64,000 nucleotides of DNA from Caballeronia sp. dw_276 (GTDB taxonomy: Bacteria; Pseudomonadota; Gammaproteobacteria; Burkholderiales; Burkholderiaceae): positions 270,870 to 334,869 of the forward strand of contig NZ_JAAVUV010000008.1 in assembly GCF_018449635.1 (NCBI RefSeq), written 5' to 3'. Positions 17,783 through 29,067 of the stretch are shown here, piece after piece; position 1 is the stretch's first letter, and each line of letters opens with the position of its first letter. The notes beneath the pieces are model-generated. The model had not been told where the DNA came from, ran no database searches, and saw nothing but the letters and a program-made list of their open reading frames with translations. A program made the translations under genes and the position numbers.

Positions 17783-18658
17783 TCACCAGCGGCGCGATGC
17801 CGCTGGTAGCGCTGCTTGCGCAAGCACCGGGGCAGTTGTTTCCTCGATACCGGCATCGCTGCGCCGCCGCGCCTGCTCCGACTCTTCGACGAGCCGGTTC
17901 GCTTCCCAATCGCGCTGCCACTCCTCGACTTCCTGACGCCGTTCGATCGCGAGGCGCGCGTCGTCTTCCTCGTCGAGCCAGGCGGAGAACGTCGAGAACG
18001 CGCGCTGCACTGCTTCATACTGGGCGGCCGGGCCGGATACCGTGAACAGCAAACGCTCGCCGTGTCCCGGATGGGTCCAGTAGATCGCGGTCTCGTGTTC
18101 GGTCGCGGTGGCGGCCTTCGCGTAGGGCACGACGTACGCGCCCGATGCCGGTTTAGCCGGAGATACCGGCGCAAAATCGCTCCAACGCATCATCTCTTCT
18201 CTGGACGCTTCGAACTGTGGCGCTTCCGGCTTTACATCGCGCGGCGCCCGTTCTTTCGTCACGATCTTGACCGGCCACTCGAAACTGCCCGAGCGCAGGC
18301 GCTGGAACTCGCCGGGGGCATCGCTGGAAATGAATTCCTTCGATACCCGGTTCACATTCAGCGTGCGCGAAGCCAGCCGCAATACCAGATCGACACCGCC
18401 GCCGATCACGCGGATACGGCGTTCGTCTGCGCGGATTTCGGCCACGCACGGCGACGACACCGGCGATTCGCGCCGGTCGTCCATATATCCATGCACCCAA
18501 AGCACCGCCAGCACGAGCAACGACACCGCGATCGCGACGTCGGTCTGCGGCGCGAGGACGAGCCCGGCAAAAAGCATGGCGATGGCCACGGCGAACGTGC
18601 TGATCTTGATGAACCGCCCGAAGGCAGTCTCAGCATGGAAGAAAGCAAGCAACCACAT
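17783..18658 (-). CDS. hypothetical protein with two N-terminal membrane segments
   Basis: I do not recognise this 291-residue protein. Residues about 17-33 and 40-56 are hydrophobic and form a likely hairpin anchor. A soluble region follows, containing a small beta-rich part (RIRVIGGGVDLVLRLASR) and, after a Pro/Lys/Glu-rich stretch, an acidic C-terminal helix (EEDDARLAIERRQEVEEWQR) rich in Glu and Arg. It converges on the hybrid kinase gene with a 7-bp gap. A 9-bp GC hairpin (17785-17793 with 17799-17807) without a T-tract covers the 3' end. Confidence 0.65.
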   Translation of the reverse strand: MWLLAFFHAETAFGRFIKISTFAVAIAMLFAGLVLAPQTDVAIAVSLLVLAVLWVHGYMDDRRESPVSSPCVAEIRADERRIRVIGGGVDLVLRLASRTLNVNRVSKEFISSDAPGEFQRLRSGSFEWPVKIVTKERAPRDVKPEAPQFEASREEMMRWSDFAPVSPAKPASGAYVVPYAKAATATEHETAIYWTHPGHGERLLFTVSGPAAQYEAVQRAFSTFSAWLDEEDDARLAIERRQEVEEWQRDWEANRLVEESEQARRRSDAGIEETTAPVLAQAALPAASRRW

Positions 18659-18951
18659 GATTTTCCCGGATCTTTTCTTTGTTTTGACTTCATTGCCGCG
18701 GCCGGCAAGCGCGAAGGTCTAAATCGCCCGGCCTGCGAAATGCACGATGCCTCGCAGAACACTGAGTAAAAACTTCAAGGAAACGCTGCGGAAACCCCCG
18801 TTACCGCAGCGCCCCTTTCTCTCACACACGGCCCCGCCAGTTTCAGCAATGATGCGCGCGGCTCACTACGCCGCCCTCTCATTGCGTCCGCCTTTTCCAC
18901 CCATTCCGTTCGCAACATTCAACACGCGCTTACAAATGACTCCACGCTCAG

Positions 18952-20010
18952 TCAGGCGCGCAGTTCGCGTACGCGCGCAGCCGTTTCCGCACCAATGCTG
19001 CGTGCATTGCGTACCAGACGCGCATTGGCAGCCGTACGCAGACTCGTCACACCGCTGGCAGAACACCGGGCGCGCGCTTCCGTTGGCGTGCAGCCAAATC
19101 GTTCCTTGAACGCCCGGTTGAACGTCGATTCGCTCATGAAGCCGACCGCGCACGCAATGGCGCCGATCAGGTCGCGGGTATGCATCGGCGATTCAAGGCG
19201 GCGCATGGCTTCGTCCAGCCGGCGCGCACGCACGTATTCGGCTACGCCGCCCATCGGTTCGAAAAGCTCGTACAAAGCCGTGCGCGATACCTTCAGTGTT
19301 TCCCGCAAGCGCGCCGGCCCGAGAGTGGGATCGGCGAGATTTCCTTCTATATAGCTGAGCGCCTGCGCCCGGACCATCGGCGTCAAGCGCGGGTCGCCGG
19401 ACTCTTCGCGGCGCTCGGCACGGCGCAGCACGCATGCGGCCAGGAAGTCGAGCGTGGCTTCGCCGGCGACGCCCGATTCTTCGTCGTCCATCGATGTCGC
19501 CACGTTCGCAAGACTGCGCATATGCGCTGCGACCAGCCGCCCGATCGGGTCAGTCGCCGCCCAGGACAGACCGTGCATCTGCAGCAAGCCGCCGGTGCGC
19601 CGGTCGATCGCCTGACGTGGAATCATCAGCGTCAGCATGGGCGCGTCGCGGCTGACGCCGGTGTTTTCAACGGCCAGATCGCGCACGACCACGGAGCCGA
19701 GCGAGACCTCATGCGTGTCGCGGCCGAACGTGGACATCAACCTGCCGTCGAGCAGGCAATGAACGAGGTAATGATCCACGCCGGACGTCGCGATCTTGCG
19801 CTTCGTGCGCTGGAACGCGACTTCGCCGTGGGTGATGTGAGAGGTGAGCAGCATGCCGCCGAGCGCCCAGCTTTCCTGGCTGGCCCGAAACGGCGTGGCC
19901 GAATTGCTGGGGCGCTGGATCTCGAACATGGCGTCGAGCCCTTCGCGCCAGATTTCCTCGGCGTCGTTTTCCGCGAACTCGGCGCTGTCGAATTTGAGGA
20001 TCAGTGGCAT
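18952..20010 (-). CDS. AraC-family transcriptional regulator
   Basis: The 352-residue protein has an N-terminal AraC_binding_2-type sensing domain (about 20-200; the segment following TPFRASQESWALGGML) and a C-terminal double HTH of the XylS/AraC class (ARLRETLKVSRTALYELFE and CAVGFMSESTFNRAFKERFG). The tail after the HTH (about 30 residues rich in Arg/Ala) is longer than usual. It is not in an operon: 293 bp without a recognisable gene lie on one side and 275 bp on the other. Its targets cannot be named. Confidence 0.88.
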   Translation of the reverse strand: MPLILKFDSAEFAENDAEEIWREGLDAMFEIQRPSNSATPFRASQESWALGGMLLTSHITHGEVAFQRTKRKIATSGVDHYLVHCLLDGRLMSTFGRDTHEVSLGSVVVRDLAVENTGVSRDAPMLTLMIPRQAIDRRTGGLLQMHGLSWAATDPIGRLVAAHMRSLANVATSMDDEESGVAGEATLDFLAACVLRRAERREESGDPRLTPMVRAQALSYIEGNLADPTLGPARLRETLKVSRTALYELFEPMGGVAEYVRARRLDEAMRRLESPMHTRDLIGAIACAVGFMSESTFNRAFKERFGCTPTEARARCSASGVTSLRTAANARLVRNARSIGAETAARVRELRA

Positions 20011-20285
20011 CGCATTACTCTGCCTATTTTATAAACCGGGCTGACTTTTGAATTGTCTTTATATACTTGACTGACGCTGATTTCGAAATAAAGCTGATTA
20101 CCGGATGTTTCCCTTCATTCAGGATCGTTACTTGACGACCCTGGACTTATTATCGGCTTTCACTCGTCAAACTTTAATGCCGGTTTAAAACGGCAGGATG
20201 ACAGACGCGGGTCCGGGGTCACCGGAAGCGCCAGGCGACGCGGCGTCTGCATGAGAGCCAAGGATTGAATCAGGGCCGAATCTGA

Positions 20286-23200
20286 TCAACGCCCGGATAA
20301 AACCGGCGCTCGATCAAAGCTGCGCCGCACGAGATGCCAGCGGACGCGTTCTTGCAGTTCTTTATCGAGTTCCGTCAGAAAGCGCGTTTTACCCGCAATA
20401 ACGGCGCCCACCGGCACGCCATCACGATAAAGCACGCGATTACCCGGCATTGCAGGGACTTTTTCTCCGGGCAATAACGTTCCTGCGAGGTTCAGCGGAT
20501 CGACGGCGCTGATTGCGATCAGGCTGCCATCGGCGGGACGGTTGCGCATGTCGCGTAACAGCGGCACGGCTTCGGGCAACGCGAACTGCTCTCCCGACAA
20601 GCCGGCGACAAAGCGCCCGCCGCGAATTTCGCCGCGCGCTTCCAGCCGGTGAAAGACGCGCAGCAAGTCGCGCCACGGCGGCAGCCAGTCGGCTTCGCGT
20701 TCCAGCAGGCGCCAGAACACGACGCCGTAGCGGCGCAGCAAGGTCACGGCGACGTGTTCCAGCGCGTCGGTTGCAGCGCCTTCGGTCTGCGAGCGGCGCA
20801 ACAACGCCCAGCGTCCGGCGTCGTCCATCCCGCCTATGAAACGCCCTCCACGTCTCGGCCTGCGGCTACCGAATGCAGTGCGCCGCGAAGCGGGTGCGAG
20901 CAAGGCGCGCAGGCCCGCGAAACTGTCGGCATTGACCAGTCCCATCGATACCAGTTCTCCCAACGCCGTCTCGAGTTCGGTGTCGAGCAGACGCACGTCG
21001 GTGCGCAGTTCGTCGAAGAACATCGCGCCGTGTCTGGTCAGGGCATCAAAGACCATTTGCGCGCGCGATGAAGGCTCGGGCGATTGAACCGGCTGCATCA
21101 GCGCGTTCCACGCAGGCAGATTGCGGCGCGGCAATAAAACGATGGGCGTGGTGCGCACCGGACCACCGGAGCTGCGCGATCGCGCGCCCGGCCTGCTCCA
21201 GACGACCTTGCCGGCACGGCAGAGATCGTCGAGCCAGGACATCGAATATTCGCCGAGCCGCGCGGGCAGGATTTCGTCTTCCCAGGCCACCGCCGGCGCT
21301 TCGTAACCCTCGAGCTGCTCGATGACCGACATCAGCGCGTCATGGCCATCGGCATGCGGATCGGCTTTGGAATCCGCGCTCAGATGCTGCCAGTCGAATT
21401 GGAAACGCATGAAGTCCTGCAGTTCGACCGGTTCTATTTCGCGTCGCAAGCGGCGCACGGTGTATCGATGAATACGGGCAAGCAGATGACGCTCGCACCA
21501 TTCTTCTTCCAATGCGCCCGGACTGAAGCGGCCGCGCATGACGTAACCCTCGGCTTCGAGGCGCGTAAGCGCGAGCGCCACGGATGAGGCCGGGACCACC
21601 AACGCGCGTGCGATTGCTGAGACCGGCAGCGGGCCAAAACCGCTCAATCGCGCGCGAACGATTTCGGTGAGTGCATCGTCTTCGTTCCATGTCTCGTCGA
21701 AACCGGCGAGCGGTTTCAAGAGCGGCTGCATGGGCGCGACCGGATGGATGGCACGCACGCATGTGAGGCGTTCGAGTGGCACCCACAAGCCTTCATTCGA
21801 TGCCACCAGCAACCGCGTTGCGCGTCCGGAATTTGCCAAAGCGACGAGCCATGCGGGCCAGCCATCGTTGGCGTGCGCCTCGGCGTCGGTGATGCAGGCA
21901 AGTGTGGACAACGCTTCGTGCATTTCGTCGGCGTTACGCACCGATGGCCACGCTTCTTCGCGCACGCCCTCGATGGCTCCGGCGTCGAGCGCGCCGAGAT
22001 CATCGGCGGATTCGGGGTCGGTCCAGCGGCGCGCTAGCACTGCCTGCGTGCGGCGTTCCTCGATGGGGGCATCGTCGAGAAAAGCGTATGGACGCGCCGA
22101 TAAAACCTCCGCCGCCAACGGCGACGGCGCCGGCAGATCGCGCGTGATCAGCTTGATGTCGCCGCTTTCGATACGGCGCAACACCGCGAGCCACGCGTCG
22201 CAATCCATGGCGTCGTGCAGACAGTCATCGATAGTCTGGTCCACCAGCGGATGACGCGGCACCTCGCGCTCGCCCACCACGTTTTCGATGCACGCGACTT
22301 GATCCGGGAACACGGCCGCCAGCAGATCCTCGCTTTTCATGCGCTGCAATTGCGGCGCGACGCGTCTTCCTCCGGCATAACGCGGCAAGGCGAGCGCGTT
22401 GGTCGCGTTCCAGCGCCAGCGCACGCCAAAAAGCGGCGCGTCGAGCAGCGCCTGGACCAGCACGTGTTCTGCCGTAGCCGAGCGCAGATAACGCCAGACT
22501 TCGTCGAGCGGAAAACTATGGCTGCCCGTCAGCGAGAGAACAATCGCATCCTCGGTCGCCGCCGCCTGCAACTCGAAGTTGAACGTGCGGCAAAAGCGCT
22601 TTCTCAGCGCCAGGCCCCAGGCGCGATTCACGCGGCTGCCGAACGGCGTGTGAATGACGAGTTGCGTGCCGCCGGAGGCATCGAAGAAACGTTCCATCAC
22701 CAGCGTATCTTGTGTCGGCAAGACGGAAAGCGCCGCGCGCGAACGCGCAAGATATTCGACGATCTGCCGCGCTGCGGCATCTCCAATACCCGTGGTTTCA
22801 TCGAGTTTCGTGATCGTTTCGTCAACCGTGGCTGAACCGAGCCACGCGTCCACGTGCTGATGCAACCGCGCGATCGCAGCAGACAGTTCGTCGCTGCGGC
22901 CCGGCGCCTCGCCGAGCCAGAAAGGAATGTTCGGCGGCTGGCCGTGGGCGTCTTCCACCCTCACCCGGCCGCCCTCCACGCGCAGGATCTTGTACGACGC
23001 ATTGCCGAGCTGGAACACGTCGCCGGCAAGACTTTCGACCGCGAAATCCTCGTTGACCGTGCCGATCTGCAAACCCTGCGGTTCGAGCAGGACGGCGAAG
23101 TCGGCGTTGTCGGGAATCGCGCCGCCGGACGTGACGGCCGTCAATCGGCCGCCTCGCCGTCCTCGCAACGTATGCGTCACCGCGTCCCGATGTACATAGG

Positions 23201-24626
23201 CGCCGCGCACGCCGGTTCGTCCCGTGTAGCCTTCGGCGAGCATCCGCAACACCGCGTCGTATTGCGCGCGTTCGAGCGTGGCGTACGGCATCGCGCGGCG
23301 CACGAGCGCGAACAACGCATCCTCGTGCCATTCGCGGCTCGCCACTTCGGCCGCGATCTGCTGCGCGAGTACATCGAGCGGCGCGTTCGGGATATGCAGC
23401 GCGTCGAGTTCGCCGCGCGCGACGCAATCGAGCAGCGCGGCGCATTCGATCAGATCGTCACGGGATTCGGGAAAGAGCCGCCCTTTCGGGGTGCCACCGA
23501 CCTGATGCCCCGAGCGCCCCACGCGCTGCAAAAATCCACCGATCGAGCCCGGTGAACCGAGCTGGCAGACAAGCTGCACGTCGCCGATATCAATGCCGAG
23601 TTCCAGCGAGGCCGTCGCGATCAGCACCTGCAACTCGCCGCGCTTGAGACGCTGCTCGGCGTCGAGCCGCTGCTCTTTTGCAAGGCTGCCGTGATGCGCG
23701 GCGACTGCGGCACGGCCGAGCCGCTCGGTTAGATGGCGTGCGACCCGCTCGGCCATGCGACGCGTGTTCACGAACACGAGCGTGGTGCTGTGCATGGCGA
23801 CGAGTTCGGCGAGCCGGTCGTAGACCCGTTCGCGCACGTCGTTCGACATGATCGCGTCGAGCGGCACGGGCGGCAGTTCGAGCGCGAGATCGCGTTTGCG
23901 GACGTGGCCGACATCGACAATCGAACACGGACGGTTGCCGGTCAAGAATTTTGCGACCAGTTCGATCGGTTTTTGCGTCGCCGACAACCCCACGCGCACC
24001 GGCGTTTCCTGTCGCCGTTCCACGCACAACGCATCCAGCCGTTCGAGGCTGAGCGAGAGGTGCGCGCCGCGCTTGTTCCCGGCGACGGCATGGATTTCAT
24101 CGATGATCACCGTGCGCACGGTGGACAACATCGAGCGTCCGGAATCGGAGCTCAACAACACGTAAAGCGATTCCGGCGTAGTGACGAGAATATGCGGCGG
24201 GCGCTTTTTAACGGCGTTGCGTTCCTTTTGCGTGGTGTCGCCGGTGCGAACGGCAGCGCGGATTTCAACGGGCGGCAACCCTAGGCGCTCGAGTTCCTTC
24301 GAAATTCCGGCGAGCGGCTCTTCAAGATTCAAGCGGATATCGTTAGAAAGCGCCTTTAACGGCGAGACGTAGACGACCGTCGTCTCGTCGGGCAACGCAT
24401 GCTTCACGCCTTCGTGCACAAGCTGATCGATTGCCGCGAGGAACGCCGTCAAGGTCTTGCCGGAACCCGTGGGCGCTGCGACGAGCGTTGAACGGCCGGC
24501 CTTGAGCAACGGCCAGGCGCGCGCCTGCGCTTCGGTGGGCGCGGCGAAATGCCGGTTGAACCAGCTCGTGACGGCGGGGTGAAAGCCGTCGAGCGGTTTG
24601 GGATTGGCTGGGGGCCTGGCGATCAT
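20286..24626 (-). CDS. lhr: Lhr-family ATP-dependent DNA helicase
   Basis: This 1446-residue protein is the size of long Lhr helicases. It has Walker A APTGSGKT (51-58), the DEIH box (176-179), SATQKP, and motif [10 protein letters not shown] near residue 370. A winged-helix and Lhr C-terminal DEAD-associated region follows (about 600-1446). Lhr proteins are 3'-5' helicases linked to DNA and RNA:DNA repair. I use the ATG at 24626; a TTG six bases upstream gives two more residues and has no better RBS. It stands alone, without the ligase/exonuclease/phosphoesterase genes seen beside lhr in some bacteria. Confidence 0.92.
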   Translation of the reverse strand: MIARPPANPKPLDGFHPAVTSWFNRHFAAPTEAQARAWPLLKAGRSTLVAAPTGSGKTLTAFLAAIDQLVHEGVKHALPDETTVVYVSPLKALSNDIRLNLEEPLAGISKELERLGLPPVEIRAAVRTGDTTQKERNAVKKRPPHILVTTPESLYVLLSSDSGRSMLSTVRTVIIDEIHAVAGNKRGAHLSLSLERLDALCVERRQETPVRVGLSATQKPIELVAKFLTGNRPCSIVDVGHVRKRDLALELPPVPLDAIMSNDVRERVYDRLAELVAMHSTTLVFVNTRRMAERVARHLTERLGRAAVAAHHGSLAKEQRLDAEQRLKRGELQVLIATASLELGIDIGDVQLVCQLGSPGSIGGFLQRVGRSGHQVGGTPKGRLFPESRDDLIECAALLDCVARGELDALHIPNAPLDVLAQQIAAEVASREWHEDALFALVRRAMPYATLERAQYDAVLRMLAEGYTGRTGVRGAYVHRDAVTHTLRGRRGGRLTAVTSGGAIPDNADFAVLLEPQGLQIGTVNEDFAVESLAGDVFQLGNASYKILRVEGGRVRVEDAHGQPPNIPFWLGEAPGRSDELSAAIARLHQHVDAWLGSATVDETITKLDETTGIGDAAARQIVEYLARSRAALSVLPTQDTLVMERFFDASGGTQLVIHTPFGSRVNRAWGLALRKRFCRTFNFELQAAATEDAIVLSLTGSHSFPLDEVWRYLRSATAEHVLVQALLDAPLFGVRWRWNATNALALPRYAGGRRVAPQLQRMKSEDLLAAVFPDQVACIENVVGEREVPRHPLVDQTIDDCLHDAMDCDAWLAVLRRIESGDIKLITRDLPAPSPLAAEVLSARPYAFLDDAPIEERRTQAVLARRWTDPESADDLGALDAGAIEGVREEAWPSVRNADEMHEALSTLACITDAEAHANDGWPAWLVALANSGRATRLLVASNEGLWVPLERLTCVRAIHPVAPMQPLLKPLAGFDETWNEDDALTEIVRARLSGFGPLPVSAIARALVVPASSVALALTRLEAEGYVMRGRFSPGALEEEWCERHLLARIHRYTVRRLRREIEPVELQDFMRFQFDWQHLSADSKADPHADGHDALMSVIEQLEGYEAPAVAWEDEILPARLGEYSMSWLDDLCRAGKVVWSRPGARSRSSGGPVRTTPIVLLPRRNLPAWNALMQPVQSPEPSSRAQMVFDALTRHGAMFFDELRTDVRLLDTELETALGELVSMGLVNADSFAGLRALLAPASRRTAFGSRRPRRGGRFIGGMDDAGRWALLRRSQTEGAATDALEHVAVTLLRRYGVVFWRLLEREADWLPPWRDLLRVFHRLEARGEIRGGRFVAGLSGEQFALPEAVPLLRDMRNRPADGSLIAISAVDPLNLAGTLLPGEKVPAMPGNRVLYRDGVPVGAVIAGKTRFLTELDKELQERVRWHLVRRSFDRAPVLSGR

Positions 24627-24903
24627 TCCCAATTATATTGCCGATGAAAAAAGTCCGTGCGCGAGCAGCACGCCCATCCTTATTTTCTTTCCAAACGTGA
24701 AATAAATCTGCATTACTTAATAATTCGTCTTGATTACATCCAATGCAACAATAGTTCATCGATGAATTTCAGTTAGTTAAGTTTTAACTACTATGCAATA
24801 CTGAAAATGTAGAAGCTCACGGAAGGTTTAACCGCTTCGCTCGTGCATCGACCAGTCCTTAGTCATGCATATGAAAGTTTCAAACCATAAAAAGGACTCC
24901 ACA

Positions 24904-25605
24904 ATGCCTCTCGGAATCTCCCCCGCACGTCGCGCATTTCTTCGCGATGCCCTCGCCATGGCGCCAGCCGCCGCGGCAGCCGGTACAGGCATGCTGGGCG
25001 CCACGCTTGCCAAGACAGTCTCCGCCGCCGGCGCACCTGCGTACCGGCCGGCCTACTTCAGCTCGGCGGAGTGGACCACGCTCAACGCGCTGGTCGACCG
25101 CCTGATTCCTGCCGATCAACTGGGTCCCGGCGCGCTCGAGGCAGGCGTGCCGGAGTTCATCGACTTGCAGATGAACCTCCCTTACGGCTACGGCGCCCTT
25201 TGGTACATGCACGCGCCGTTCGTCAAGGGAGCATCGCTGCTCATGGGTTATCAACTTGAATTCTCACCCCGCACAATGTACCGCAGCGCGCTCGCCGGTT
25301 TTGAGCAGGCAGTTCAAGCGCTGCACAAACAGCCATTCAACCTCCTCGACGAAGCTGCGAAAGACGCACTGATCGCTGATCTCGAACACGGCACTCTGCG
25401 TATCGGCGACGTACCTCCGGTGGACTTCTTCACGCAACTGCTGCAGAACACGCACGAAGGGTACTTCTGCGATCCGAAGCACGGCGGCAACAAGAACATG
25501 GCGGCGTGGCGAATGATCAACTTTCCAGGCGCGCGCGGCGACTACACGGACTGGGTCGAACAGTATGGCAAGCACTATCCGTTGGGGCCAGTATCCATTG
25601 GTTGA
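24904..25605 (+). CDS. gluconate 2-dehydrogenase-type small subunit (subunit 3)
   Basis: The 233-residue protein starts with a twin-arginine-like signal (SPARRAFLRDALAMAP) and a hydrophobic Ala/Gly stretch to about residue 40, so it is probably exported folded by the Tat system, carrying its FAD-bound large subunit. The rest matches the gluconate 2-dehydrogenase subunit 3 family (FSSAEWTTLNALVDRLIP). The ATG at 24904 has AAGGA 7 nt upstream; an earlier in-frame ATG at 24865 would weaken the signal peptide. It is the first gene of the dehydrogenase operon. The substrate could be gluconate, sorbitol or another polyol/sugar; sequence alone does not decide. Confidence 0.85.
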   Translation: MPLGISPARRAFLRDALAMAPAAAAAGTGMLGATLAKTVSAAGAPAYRPAYFSSAEWTTLNALVDRLIPADQLGPGALEAGVPEFIDLQMNLPYGYGALWYMHAPFVKGASLLMGYQLEFSPRTMYRSALAGFEQAVQALHKQPFNLLDEAAKDALIADLEHGTLRIGDVPPVDFFTQLLQNTHEGYFCDPKHGGNKNMAAWRMINFPGARGDYTDWVEQYGKHYPLGPVSIG

Positions 25606-25672
25606 AACTCAGCGAGAAAACTGAAACACGTTTCGGCGACATCGCCCTGTTGGAAAAACGCAAGGATCATCT

Positions 25673-27457
25673 ATGGCAGAAATACGAATGAAGCCCGTCG
25701 ACGCGGTAATCATCGGCTTTGGCTGGACTGGCGCCATCATGGCAAAAGAGTTGACTGAAGCCGGACTGCACGTCGTGGCGCTTGAACGCGGCGCATATCG
25801 CGATACCTATCCCGACGGCGCATATCCCGGAAGCCTCGACGAACTCACGTATCTGCAACGCTGGAAGCTGTTCCAGAAAATGTCGAAGACGAGCGTCACT
25901 TTTCGTCATTCCGCGAGCGACACCGCGTTGCCCTACCGGCAAATCGGTGCGTTCAAACCCGGCGAAGGGGTGGGCGGAGCGGGGCTTCACTGGGCCGGAC
26001 AACATTGGCGCGTGCACCCCGAAGAGTTGAAAATGAAGTCGCATTATCAGGAGAAATACGGCCGCAACTTCATCCCCGAGTCCATGACGCTACAGGACTT
26101 CGGCATCACCTACGAAGAGCTCGAACCGCACTTCGATTTTGTCGAAAAGATGATGGGAACGTCTGGTCAGGCATATTGCGTAAAAGGCCAGGTCGTGGCG
26201 GGCGGAATTGGCAATCCATTTGAGGCCAATCGTTCGGATAACTATCCATTACCTCCGCAAAAAACACCTTATCCTGCTTATCTTTTCGAAGTGGCGGCGC
26301 GCGAATGCGGTCTGCATCCGTTTCAGGAGCCGTCGGCAAATGTGTCCCAGCCTTACACGAATCAATATGGCTGTCAGATGGGTCCGTGCAATTTCTGCGG
26401 TTTCTGTTCGGGTTATGCCTGCTACAACTATTCGAAGGCATCGCCGAACGTCAACATCCTGCCCGCGCTCAAACAGGTCGCGAACTTCGAGTTGCGCTGC
26501 GACTGCAATGTGCTGCGCATCGACCTCGACCGCACGAAGAAACAGGCAACCGGCGTGACGTATGTAGATGCCAACGGCAATACCGTGATGCAGCCAGCGG
26601 CGCTCGTGATTGCGAGTACTTTTGCCTACAACAACGCGCGCCTGTTCCTGCTGTCGGGCATTGGCAAACCGTACGACCCGAAGACAGGTAAAGGCGCTGT
26701 CGGCAAGAACGTTGCGTACCAGACCATGTCGTCGGTGCGGCTGTTCTATGGCCCGGGCAAGAATCTCAACACGTTCATAGGTGCAGGAGGCAACGGCGTA
26801 GCGCTCGATGACTTCAACGCTGACAACTTCGACCACGGTCCGCTCGGCTTCGTAGGCGGCGGTCCTGTCTGGTGCAATCCGACCGGCATCAAACCCATCT
26901 CCGGGATTCCGGTTCCCACAGGTACGCCAGGCTGGGGCAAGGGCTGGAAATCAGCGATCAAGGACAACTACATCAACACAGCTTCCTTCGAGGTTCACGG
27001 CTCGAACATGGTGTACGCCGACAACTATCTCGATCTCGATCCTACCTACACAGATAGCTTCGGCCAGCCGCTGTTGCGCTTTACCTTCGACTTCAAGGAT
27101 AACGATATCCGCATGGTCCGCTACATCACGGAACGAATGCAGCAAGTGGCGCGCGCCATGAACCCGAAGTCCATCCAGACGAGCGTCATGCAGATTGGCG
27201 ATCACCTCGACTTGCGCCCCTACCAGACCACGCATTGGGCTGGCGGCGTGGCCATGGGCGCGGACCGCGACACCAGCGTGGTCAATCGTTATCTGCAAAG
27301 CTGGGACGTGCACAACGTGTTCGCAGTGGGCTCGGGCGTGTTTCCGGTCGGTATCGGCTATAACCCAACCGGGCTCGCGACAGCTTTGGCGTACTGGTCC
27401 GCCAAAGCGATCCGTGAGCAGTATCTGAAAGATCCGCGGCCGCTGGTCGATGCATAG
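25673..27457 (+). CDS. GMC oxidoreductase, FAD-containing large subunit of a membrane-bound sugar/gluconate dehydrogenase
   Basis: The 594-residue flavoprotein has an N-terminal dinucleotide-binding motif (VIIGFGWTGAIMAKEL) and the GMC C-terminal active-site region (THWAGGVAMG, and VGIGYNPTGLATALAYWSA). A Cys cluster GPCNFCGFCSGYACYNYS (codons from about nt 26383) matches the cysteine-rich segment of the 3Fe-4S-containing FAD dehydrogenases of this family. It oxidises the sugar acid or polyol on the periplasmic side and passes electrons to the cytochrome subunit. There is no own signal peptide, consistent with hitch-hiking on the Tat substrate encoded just upstream. Confidence 0.88.
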   Translation: MAEIRMKPVDAVIIGFGWTGAIMAKELTEAGLHVVALERGAYRDTYPDGAYPGSLDELTYLQRWKLFQKMSKTSVTFRHSASDTALPYRQIGAFKPGEGVGGAGLHWAGQHWRVHPEELKMKSHYQEKYGRNFIPESMTLQDFGITYEELEPHFDFVEKMMGTSGQAYCVKGQVVAGGIGNPFEANRSDNYPLPPQKTPYPAYLFEVAARECGLHPFQEPSANVSQPYTNQYGCQMGPCNFCGFCSGYACYNYSKASPNVNILPALKQVANFELRCDCNVLRIDLDRTKKQATGVTYVDANGNTVMQPAALVIASTFAYNNARLFLLSGIGKPYDPKTGKGAVGKNVAYQTMSSVRLFYGPGKNLNTFIGAGGNGVALDDFNADNFDHGPLGFVGGGPVWCNPTGIKPISGIPVPTGTPGWGKGWKSAIKDNYINTASFEVHGSNMVYADNYLDLDPTYTDSFGQPLLRFTFDFKDNDIRMVRYITERMQQVARAMNPKSIQTSVMQIGDHLDLRPYQTTHWAGGVAMGADRDTSVVNRYLQSWDVHNVFAVGSGVFPVGIGYNPTGLATALAYWSAKAIREQYLKDPRPLVDA

Positions 27458-27468
27458 GCCTACAAAAT

Positions 27469-28797
27469 ATGAACCTTTTCCTCAAGATTCCCGGCGGTTC
27501 TGCGTTGATGTTCTCAGCTGTGTGCTCCGTGAACGCGGCCGTTCTGCCACCGCTCGAACAGCAGCAGGTCGCGCGCGGTGAATATCTCGCGCACGTGGCG
27601 GATTGCGTCGCGTGCCACACGGCCGTCAACGGCCGGCCTTTCGCGGGCGGCTTGCCGATCAACTCGCCGATCGGCCAGATTTATTCGACCAACATAACGC
27701 CTAATGAAACAAGCGGTATCGGCGCATGGACGTACGACGATTTCGCTCTCCTACTGCGTCGTGGTCAAACCCGGGCCGGCTACACGGTCTATCCAGCCAT
27801 GCCCTATCCGTCGTACGCACGCATAAACGACGCCGATATGCACGCGCTGTTTGCGTATTTTCAGCACGGCGTGCAGGCTGTCGACCAGCCCAACCACGAG
27901 AACGCCATTCCATGGCCGCTATCGATACGTTGGCCGCTTGCGGTGTGGCGCAACATGTTCGCGCCGGCGCCGGCGCCCTACGCTCATACCGGCAGTTCCG
28001 GGCCATCGGTTGCGCGAGGTGCGTATCTGGTGGAGGGTCTGGGACATTGTGGCAGTTGCCATACGACTCGCGGCGTTGCGATGCAGGAGCAAGCGCTCAC
28101 GTCTGACGACAACCTGATCTATGTGTCGGGAGGAGCTGAGATCGACGGATGGATCGCGCCTTCGCTCAGGAACGAGAACGGCGGCGGCCTGGGCGAATGG
28201 AGCGAGGTCGAGATTGAAGAGTTCCTGCGCACCGGGCGCAATCATCGCAGCGCGTCGTTCGGGCCCATGAACGATGTGATCGCCCAGTCCACGCAGTTCA
28301 TGACCGATCAGGATCGATCGAGCATTGCCGCGTATCTGAAGTCGCTGCCGGCGCGCCGCACAGACGCGAAACCCTATGTCTACGATGACCATGTCGCGGT
28401 CGAACTTCACGCCGGGCGCGTGACTGGCGCAGGCGCGCAAATCTATCTCGATCGTTGCGCGGCGTGCCACAAATCGAACGGTCAGGGTAACGGCAAAGCG
28501 TTTCCGCCACTTGCCGGCAATGCCGTGCTGCAGACGTCCGATACCACTTCAGCCATCCATATCGTGCTGTCCGGCAGCGCCATGCCCGCTACACGAACGG
28601 CACCCTCCGCGCTCACCATGGCCCCTTACGCCCACGTGCTGAACGATCAGCAGATAGCAGACGTCGTGTCGTTCATTCAGACCAGTTGGGGAAATACGGG
28701 TGGCGTGGCGTCCGCGAGCCAGGTCGCAAAACTGCGCAAGACAGCCGTGCCGGTTGTGGCCAAAACGTTCTCGTTCGGTGAACCTTGGGCGAAGTGA
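27469..28797 (+). CDS. triheme cytochrome c subunit of the gluconate 2-dehydrogenase-type complex
   Basis: The 442-residue protein has a Sec signal peptide (about 1-24) and three heme-c motifs: CVACH (46-50), CGSCH (194-198) and CAACH (330-334). This three-heme arrangement is that of the membrane-anchoring cytochrome subunit of FAD-dependent gluconate/sorbitol dehydrogenases, which hands electrons to ubiquinone. It lies 11 bp after the GMC subunit and ends 56 bp before a strong terminator, closing the three-gene operon. Confidence 0.9.
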   Translation: MNLFLKIPGGSALMFSAVCSVNAAVLPPLEQQQVARGEYLAHVADCVACHTAVNGRPFAGGLPINSPIGQIYSTNITPNETSGIGAWTYDDFALLLRRGQTRAGYTVYPAMPYPSYARINDADMHALFAYFQHGVQAVDQPNHENAIPWPLSIRWPLAVWRNMFAPAPAPYAHTGSSGPSVARGAYLVEGLGHCGSCHTTRGVAMQEQALTSDDNLIYVSGGAEIDGWIAPSLRNENGGGLGEWSEVEIEEFLRTGRNHRSASFGPMNDVIAQSTQFMTDQDRSSIAAYLKSLPARRTDAKPYVYDDHVAVELHAGRVTGAGAQIYLDRCAACHKSNGQGNGKAFPPLAGNAVLQTSDTTSAIHIVLSGSAMPATRTAPSALTMAPYAHVLNDQQIADVVSFIQTSWGNTGGVASASQVAKLRKTAVPVVAKTFSFGEPWAK

Positions 28798-28853
28798 GCG
28801 GCGCTCATTGACCGGATGCCGGGATCGACCCGGCTAACAGTCGGTATCGATGG

Positions 28854-28894
28854 AAAAAAGCACATGTTCCTGAAAAGGAAGAGGTGCTTTTTTT
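28854..28894 (+). terminator. intrinsic terminator after the dehydrogenase operon
   Basis: AAAAAAGCAC (28854-28863) pairs perfectly with GTGCTTTTTT (28884-28893). An inner TTCC/GGAA pairing extends the stem, and seven Ts follow. It separates the cytochrome gene from the acid-sugar operon downstream. Confidence 0.85.
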
Positions 28895-28918
28895 CAGTTT
28901 ACCGCTTGAGACATTCAA

Positions 28919-28937
28919 AATGATCGAAACGATCATT
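28919..28937 (+). promoter_or_regulatory. inverted repeat upstream of the acid-sugar catabolism operon
   Basis: AATGATCG and CGATCATT flank a 3-nt AAA spacer, a perfect 8-bp inverted repeat. A related imperfect repeat (TTGATCATTTCAATCAA, 28984-29000) lies about 55 bp downstream. Both are upstream of the permease start and may be operators for the DeoR regulator at the operon end. A weak promoter, TTGCGC-17-TACACT, lies between them. The role is inference. Confidence 0.45.
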
Positions 28938-29067
28938 CTAACGATCGATTTGCGCATTTCAGCAATCCGGACTACACTTCATTTTGATCATTTCAATCAA
29001 ATGTGTGATCGATTCGAGCATTCGACTCGAAGTCGCCCTTCAGACAGGCATCAAACCGGAGACCGGC

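Noticed and set aside
24626..24632. TTG start giving two more residues for Lhr
   Set aside because: The ATG at 24626 is preferred; the RBS evidence does not favour TTG.
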